Assembly: GCA_036877525.1 (NCBI GenBank)
Contig: JAZGTH010000099.1
Coordinates: forward strand, 823,501-887,500
DNA: 64,000 nt
From: Chromobotia macracanthus
Lineage: Eukaryota; Chordata; Actinopteri; Cypriniformes; Botiidae
Reading direction: 5' to 3'
The notes under the pieces: generated by a model
What the model was told of the DNA's origin: nothing
Databases searched by the model: none
What the model saw: only the letters and a program-made list of their open reading frames with translations
Position numbers and translations under genes: made by a program
Part shown: in pieces, positions 58,155-64,000 of the stretch
How the letters are laid out: every line of letters begins with the position of its first letter
Position numbering within the stretch: the first letter of the stretch is position 1

Positions 58155-60877
58155 GCTCACTCAGTAGCATCCTTTGCCTCATTTTGTCCTCCACTCTTCT
58201 AGATCTTTCTATTCACTGTCTCTGTGACTCTTTCTGTGTGGTTCATTCATCCTCATGCAGCTGAAGAATCAGTCAGCAAGGTGCTGGAATTAATACAGCC
58301 TAACACACACACACCTCTGTATGTTTGCCAAACTGTGCAACTGACCGTTGTTTCAAGCAACTAATATTCTGCTCATGCTGTTTCTTCTCACATAATAAAA
58401 TAATTCTCAGAATCAATATTTCTGGTCTGTTTATTTATTAGGCAAGTACACATATTATCATTCCAAAGGCAGGATAATAAAGAAGGTCACAAACTTTAAA
58501 TAATCCCCTTCAGGGTGACACAAAACCCTGATCAGTCTGTGTGGGATCATTCTGGTGACTGACAGTACAACACACCCATATAAATCAGTGTCTGTGCATG
58601 AGTGTTATAACACTGCAGTTATGAGCATGTTAACAGCATGGCTCGCATTCTGGGCCTGAACTATCAAATCACACCATGAGAAAACTGCTCTGTCTGTGCA
58701 TCAGAGAGGAAGAGGGTTTTTAGGTCACGTCCAGCCCTCTCTCCCTTTCTCTCGCTTGCCCACTCTGTCCCCTTGGCTGACCCAGAGAAGCTTTAATGGT
58801 GGAACAACAATAGAGTGCATTGATTAACTATAACACAAATGAAGTGAAGAGGAGTCAATACACACACACACACTTACTCAGAAGAGTACAGGCAAGTAGG
58901 ATTCAACTGGTCTGGGTCTACAAAACTGTTGTACATGTTGTACAAGCCTGCATTACTACACACACACAGTTTTGGGCTTTTACATCTAAGTGTCTGTAAG
59001 TAAGTCTGTATCAGCTGAGCTATTTTCACATTCCAGAAAATAAAGAAATCTAATTGAGATGTATACTGCCTAATAAAACTGCTTTTAAATGTTCCTCTTA
59101 AGAAAAGACGTCAGTAATCAAAATTTGTTGAGATCTCTTCTGAAACTCTAGAGGATACAAGTGGTCGCAGGAAATCTTAATGTAGCTGCACCATGCACTA
59201 TGCAGTATGCTTGACATTCATCTTAAAGCTTTGTGCTTTTATTGCTTGTCAACAATTTTCTCCTGTGTCTATTTTTAATCATCCCAAGACATTTTAGGAA
59301 AAACATCCATGTTGATATTGAAATTAAACATAACTAAAATTACTCTTAAGTCTCCAGAGCAACTGCATATTTCTCTGGGTCAGGTCGGAAAGAACAGTCT
59401 GGAGATCTGCGTATGTGCTGCAACCAGCCATCAACATAAACAACCAGAGAGCAACGTGCAACGATTCCCACGCAGTGGCAACCAAATCTGCTGGAGTAAC
59501 CCCATCTGTAAGCCAGGCACTCTGGATCAGAACCACAAACACACACACACACTCCAGTTACTGTAAAGCATTATTACAGCTTCAGGCATACGTTTTAGCC
59601 CACAGCCGTATACATTCTCTAACTGTCCCTAGCAGCACAATAACCCACTGTACTGCACTGTTCACTGCGCTACTGCCTCAGATAAATACAGCAAACTACC
59701 TCTGATGTGGGTATGTGTGACATGACCAGTTCTGTGATTCTTGGAAATTTGGATCTGTGTCGGTTAGCTGACAGCTCAATAAAACAACAGTTCAGCACGT
59801 CACGCCATGCAATGCCAGCGTGCCCCTTACCAACCTTTGCAGTCCATTGATTATCTTTACAAAGTCAGAAGATGATATTTCACAGCTTTCTGTTGCATAT
59901 GAAAGCATTTTAAATAGGGCGGAGTCAATGCAATCACATCTGAATGTCCTGCAGTTGTATTTTGCATTATATGATATTATTCAAACATTTATTTGTTTAT
60001 TTACATCGTTTCATACAGTAGACTTACTGACCAATTGCTGAATATAAAAATCGCACAAATGCATTAAAAACAAGACCAGGACTGTGTATTAAGTTTGCTT
60101 TAATTTCATGTTGGCTTCATAATTTCTTTATATCTGTATTTTTATCAGAGTTAGTATAATTTTAGAATTTTCTTACAGCATTAACAAACAGAACCCAATT
60201 ATGACATATTAAGGTATCACAATACGCACTTACTAAATAGCAAACTGCTTCAAATGTGTCCACATGTCATCTGTCCAATTCTGTGACTCTGAGAAAAAGT
60301 TCTGTTGTACATGTCAGTCAGTTTATGAGTCAATGAAGCTAAAAAACAACAACTGGTGTGGTCATAACCCCTGGCAGCCACTCTGGTTCGATGACTGGCT
60401 GTGTATAATAGCAACTCTCCGCTACATCAGATCTATCTTTCTCCCCATGAGTCCCATGTTCCTCAAACTGCTGTGACATCTACATGAAGGAACATAATCT
60501 ATATCCACCTGTTCCTCATCTTCGTCTCCACAGAGTTCTGTTGCGTATTTCTACATACAAAGCTCTTTTGAGGAAACAAGTTAAAAAATAAAACAATAGC
60601 AGTTGTGGTTGATATGTCTTGAGGGACCTGAACGTTTTGGAGGGTTTTTTCAGCTCTTATGGAAAATGAGCCCACGACATGCAGTCCTTGGACACGTTAC
60701 ATAATCAACTTCAGTCCTAACCACCAACAGATGTTAGTCGTGTAATCTCACTCACTCGCGTCCAAATGAGACCGGCTTAGCTTTTCCAGTGCATACGATC
60801 TCTTTTACACACGCGTGAGCACGTTTGTGTCCCTGCGCATCGGTGTGAATGACAGGGAGAATGGATGCTGCGTGGCG

Positions 60878-60914
60878 ATTGGTTGAGAGGCGAGCCATGG
60901 TGACCTCAACCAAT
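60878..60914. promoter_or_regulatory. Inverted CCAAT pair
   Basis: ATTGGTTGAG (60878-60887) and CTCAACCAAT (60905-60914) are exact 10-bp inverted arms with a 17-bp spacer. Each carries a CCAAT core. Neighbouring sequence 60750-60900 is relatively CpG-containing. Confidence 0.35.
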
Positions 60915-62026
60915 TAGCAGCAAGTGTAGCAGAACAATAAGAAAAGAAGTTGAAAGACAATGACAAAAATGATACAAAACAGTATCAAACTAAATCACCG
61001 GTTTATGGCCATGTTGATTATGATGATTGTGCATTCTTTTCTTGTTTATATTCTCGCTCACCACATCCATCTGTTTCTCTTGTTCCATTTCTTTCTGTGC
61101 ACTTTCATTCTTTCGTTCCTCCTCTTGACATTTGCAGATGTTTTCTACCTGTCGTTCACAATTTTCCATTAAAGACTTGAAATTAGAAATGTCTTATTAA
61201 GTAATTGAACACTAGTGTCCTGCACAGTGTCAACTGTATACAGTATGAAATGTGCAACATCATCTCAGCAACAAACCTGGTTGTTAAGCGTCTGCTACTA
61301 GAAGCCGCAAACAAATGTATTAATTTGCCACTGAATACTGAATACAGCTCAACTTTTGGCTCTCTACACAAATCACAGGCCTATTTTTAACTATTGCATT
61401 AGTAATTGCTTCTGTATTGAAGTGTAACATTTAGTAAAGCCTCACACATAAGAAGGCCAACTCTGCTTATGCTAATGGGTATGACTTCCAGTATATCTGT
61501 CTCTTCTGGCTGATTCATCAAGTCAAGTGAATTGCATTGTGGGATACAGGCTCCCACGCAGATTGTTCTGTTATACTGCACATTCTGGCAGCTCTGCGCA
61601 TACAGCAGGTCAAACGGGTATCACATGCATACCTCAAAAACAGTTATATTACGGTAGTAACATATCTAATGTGTCTGTTTTCAAAGGGCAGCAGTATAAA
61701 ACAGCACACACTCCTGCACAGACACAGCCCGAGGGGAGGCAGAGACACAAACGTTCCATTCTGCCCTTAACAGCATAGAAAGGCCCGCAGCCTGCAGCAG
61801 ATAAAGTGTCGCAATAAAACAGTCAGGTTTACTTGCGCAAACTTTAACTGAGCCTTCACACACACACACACAACTCTATAACCCTGTATAACTCACACAT
61901 TTATCTTTCTCTCTTTACTCTATCACCACAGTTCCCACAGCAAAGACTCCTGCATACTTATATAACTGATCTGCTTTATGAGAGGAAGGGAAAAACAGGC
62001 ACAGTTTCGTGTGGATCTTTCCACAC

Positions 62027-62095
62027 CTTCGAATCAGAATGAATTTTCCGGTCAGAGTCGAGGTTGGCCATGACATCGTTCTCTTCGTATGCCAT
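62027..62095 (-). CDS. Candidate alternative 5' coding exon
   Basis: A short open reading frame beginning MAYEENDVMANLDSDRKIHS and ending DSK. The ATG at 62095 sits in a strong Kozak context (GCCATGG). An in-frame TAG lies only two codons upstream, so this is the first possible start. The exon would end at TCGAAG, with GTGTGG as donor, in phase 0. That phase does not match the phase-2 entry of celf2 exon 2, so an extra exon or a GT shifted by two bases (weaker, GTGGAA) would be needed. The frame stops about 16 codons after the putative donor. An ATAAA-type box (CATAAAGG in transcript sense) lies about 220 bp upstream. I do not recognise the peptide. It could be a celf2 distal first exon, the start of another gene, or chance. 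Confidence 0.35.
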
Positions 62096-63092
62096 GGCCT
62101 AGTTTCCTCAGAGGGAGAGAGGGAGAGGTGAGGAGACGGGGAGAGAGCAGGCACCAGGTGGGATTGGTGTCATACACCGCAGCTACACTTGGTTGAGCTT
62201 TGGAGAGGCGTCAGAGACGTTACTGTCCAGAGGAGAGGTGAGGCCTGTCTCACAGCCCTGGCTTGCATGGAACCCGCCGGGCTCTTTGCCTATCTGAGAG
62301 ACAGGCTGAAAGAGTTGGGGCCTTTATGTTAGCCAAGGCTGATGCCTGTTGTGGTCTTGGGGACGGGTAAAGGTATGCTGGGATTGCCAATGATGGTACT
62401 TGGAAGGTGATTCATTAATATTTATTATATATTTATTTATTAGCATAGAAGCAGCAACAGCCAGATCGGACTACAAGCATGCAACTGAGAAGATGACTAA
62501 GATCCGCCCACTTTAACAGGAAGAAACTGTCTGATCAACATGTAAAGTAACTGATTACTTTTCAGATTACAGTTACAGATATATCCTACCCGGCACAATA
62601 CGATACAGCAACAAACAATTCATCCAACATCTAATCCAATGTCCACAGGAGCCGTGGTAAACGATGTGCAACAAGACAGTGAAAACTCACCCTGCTTATG
62701 TAACTGACTCACATACACTCATGTAACTGCACATTAATCATCTATGCACTATGCACATCATCTGTGCTGATATACAGCTGGCACAATATATAGTTGTGTT
62801 CAAGGATATCTTGTTTACCTGCTCCTCTCTCAAACAAAACTGCTGAATAACTTTCAAATATGTATTGGCAGTAACCTCATAACTTCAGCAAACTCTGGCC
62901 AGTGACCAGCTCTTCCTTGAGATTTACCGTGAGTTTGTTTCCTACCTGAAAAACCTGCGAGCCAATCAGACTGAAGCTTGCCATTTTGATGTATAATTTA
63001 TGCTTCAGACAGTCACTGAACTGTGCAGGCGTGCTGTCTGAGGCTATTAGCATAATGTTAATGAGAAACAGAACACATCCACTTACACAACA

Positions 63093-63095
63093 TAC

Positions 63096-63131
<36 letters not shown>
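63093..63131 (+). repeat. (AC)n microsatellite
   Basis: About nineteen AC units. Confidence 0.95.
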
Positions 63132-63134
<3 letters not shown>

Positions 63135-63212
63135 ATGAGGTGTGTATTAGTGTGTTAGAACACAAGACGAGCTGGGGTGCTTTTGTTGAGGGCTGCCATG
63201 TTCTTCAGTCCC

Positions 63213-63267
63213 TGTGTGTGTGTGTGTGTGTGTCTGTGTGTGTGTGTGTGTGTGAGTGTGTGTGTCT
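63213..63267 (+). repeat. (GT)n microsatellite
   Basis: GT run interrupted by CT and GA. It lies 82 bp right of an AC run of similar size, so the two can pair as a long inverted repeat. Confidence 0.9.
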
Positions 63268-63355
63268 GCCTTTTAAACAGGCAGGAGAAATAAGTCCTCA
63301 AACGTTTCTCATAATCCTGCATTCTGCTCCCTTTAGCTGCAAATAATGAGCTCAG

Positions 63356-63489
63356 ACTGAGAGAGACAGACAGAGAGAGAGAAAGACAGAGAGACTAAGA
63401 GAGAGAGAGAGACAGAGAGACTGAGAGAGAGACAGACAGAGAGACTGAGAGAGACTGAGAGAGAGACTGAGAGAGAGACAAACAGAGAG

Positions 63490-63539
<50 letters not shown>

Positions 63540-63560
63540 AGAGAGAGACAGAGAGACTGA

Positions 63561-63598
<38 letters not shown>

Positions 63599-63660
63599 CT
63601 GAGAGAGACACAGAGAGACTGAGAGAGAGAGACAGAGAGACTGAGAGAAAGACAGAGAGG
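63356..63660 (+). repeat. 300-bp (GA)n / GAGACTGAGA tract
   Basis: Purine-rich repeat with regularly recurring AGACTGAGAGAG and AGACAGAGAG words. Long Ser/Leu open frames on the other strand are artefacts. Confidence 0.95.
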
Positions 63661-64000
63661 ACAATGTGGGCACAAGAGGAAGCAACATGAGGATGCAAAG
63701 ATTACAGAACATTAGAGAAGCAAGAGTGATGTGAGAGAAAACAAATAGGAAAGACAAAGCGATAAAGTGAGAAAGGAAATGCGGGAAAAGAGAGAGGAAA
63801 GGGTCAGTGGAGGGTCATCGAGGTAAGCCTTGACTGTGGCAAATGCAGCCACGCAGATGGAGTGAATAAATATTGGACAGGGATCTCACAGCACTTACTG
63901 GAGTGAGCGGTCCAGACTGCCAAATCAACACCAACCAACCAGTGTTCTTCATCTTATTACCTGCAATGCTAACAGTGCTTGAAAATATGTGACACATTTC

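Larger units (their letters stand above)
46462..62026 (-). other. celf2 5' region: upstream of the proximal exon, possibly a distal intron
   Basis: 15.6 kb without a recognised coding exon, crowded with CA/GT, CT and AT microsatellites. Holds two X-boxes, the 33-bp tandem duplication, the possible second MITE and the inverted CCAAT pair. If the exon at 62027-62095 belongs to celf2, this is an intron. Confidence 0.5.
62096..64000. other. Right edge region
   Basis: Transcript-sense leader of the 62095 start codon, including a CATAAAGG box near 62318-62325, then AC, GT and GA repeats. No coding exon seen from 62400 to the end. Confidence 0.5.

Noticed and set aside
63333..63757. Ser/Leu-rich minus-strand frames of up to 121 codons
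   Set aside because: Translation of the GA/CT tract.

Overview
The window is vertebrate nuclear DNA, most likely from a teleost fish. The evidence is an intron-rich gene with 49-197 bp exons, very many CA/GT, GA/CT and GATA-type microsatellites, L2/SINE-like tails typical of fish genomes, one CpG island, and a protein-coding gene that reads as the CELF2 (CUGBP2/ETR-3) ortholog. A cypriniform is plausible from the repeat texture but unproven. There is no bacterial-style gene organisation, no intact transposase or reverse transcriptase, and no viral gene.

One protein-coding gene dominates: celf2 on the minus strand. Thirteen coding exons join in frame, with GT-AG junctions and matching phases throughout. 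They run from a first coding exon at 46461-46376 to the stop codon at 15628. The model encodes 517 residues, close to the roughly 508 of human CELF2, in the order RRM1, RRM2, a long Q/A/L/S/T/G-rich divergent linker, RRM3. A second candidate 5' coding exon lies at 62095-62027, so the gene probably has alternative promoters and may continue beyond the right edge. The human-type N-terminus containing CPKSAVT was not found in the window.

Layout by region: 1-6680 has no recognisable gene and holds a CCAAT/X-box cluster, a telomere-like patch and a composite CA/ETS-motif minisatellite. A CpG island with TATA, CCAAT and RFX-type motifs lies at 6690-7270 and is probably the promoter of a neighbouring unidentified transcript. 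A CRE-like 12-bp minisatellite lies at 7433-7545, and 7600-12000 is unassigned. The probable celf2 3' UTR covers about 12076-15627. The celf2 exons and introns occupy 15628-46461. From 46462 to 64000 there is 5' intronic or upstream sequence rich in microsatellites.

The most interesting signal is a set of apparent CELF-protein binding platforms inside celf2's own transcript. A UG repeat forms the polypyrimidine tract of the 49-nt exon 4. UGU-rich sequence surrounds the frame-shifting 80-nt exon 6. UG tracts lie upstream of exons 11 and 12. A UGUUUGUUUGU element sits next to a (CUG)4 run in the probable 3' UTR. Together they suggest layered autoregulation. Several good RFX X-box motifs, two of them paired with CCAAT boxes, are a second theme. 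I did not find a novel multi-gene system.
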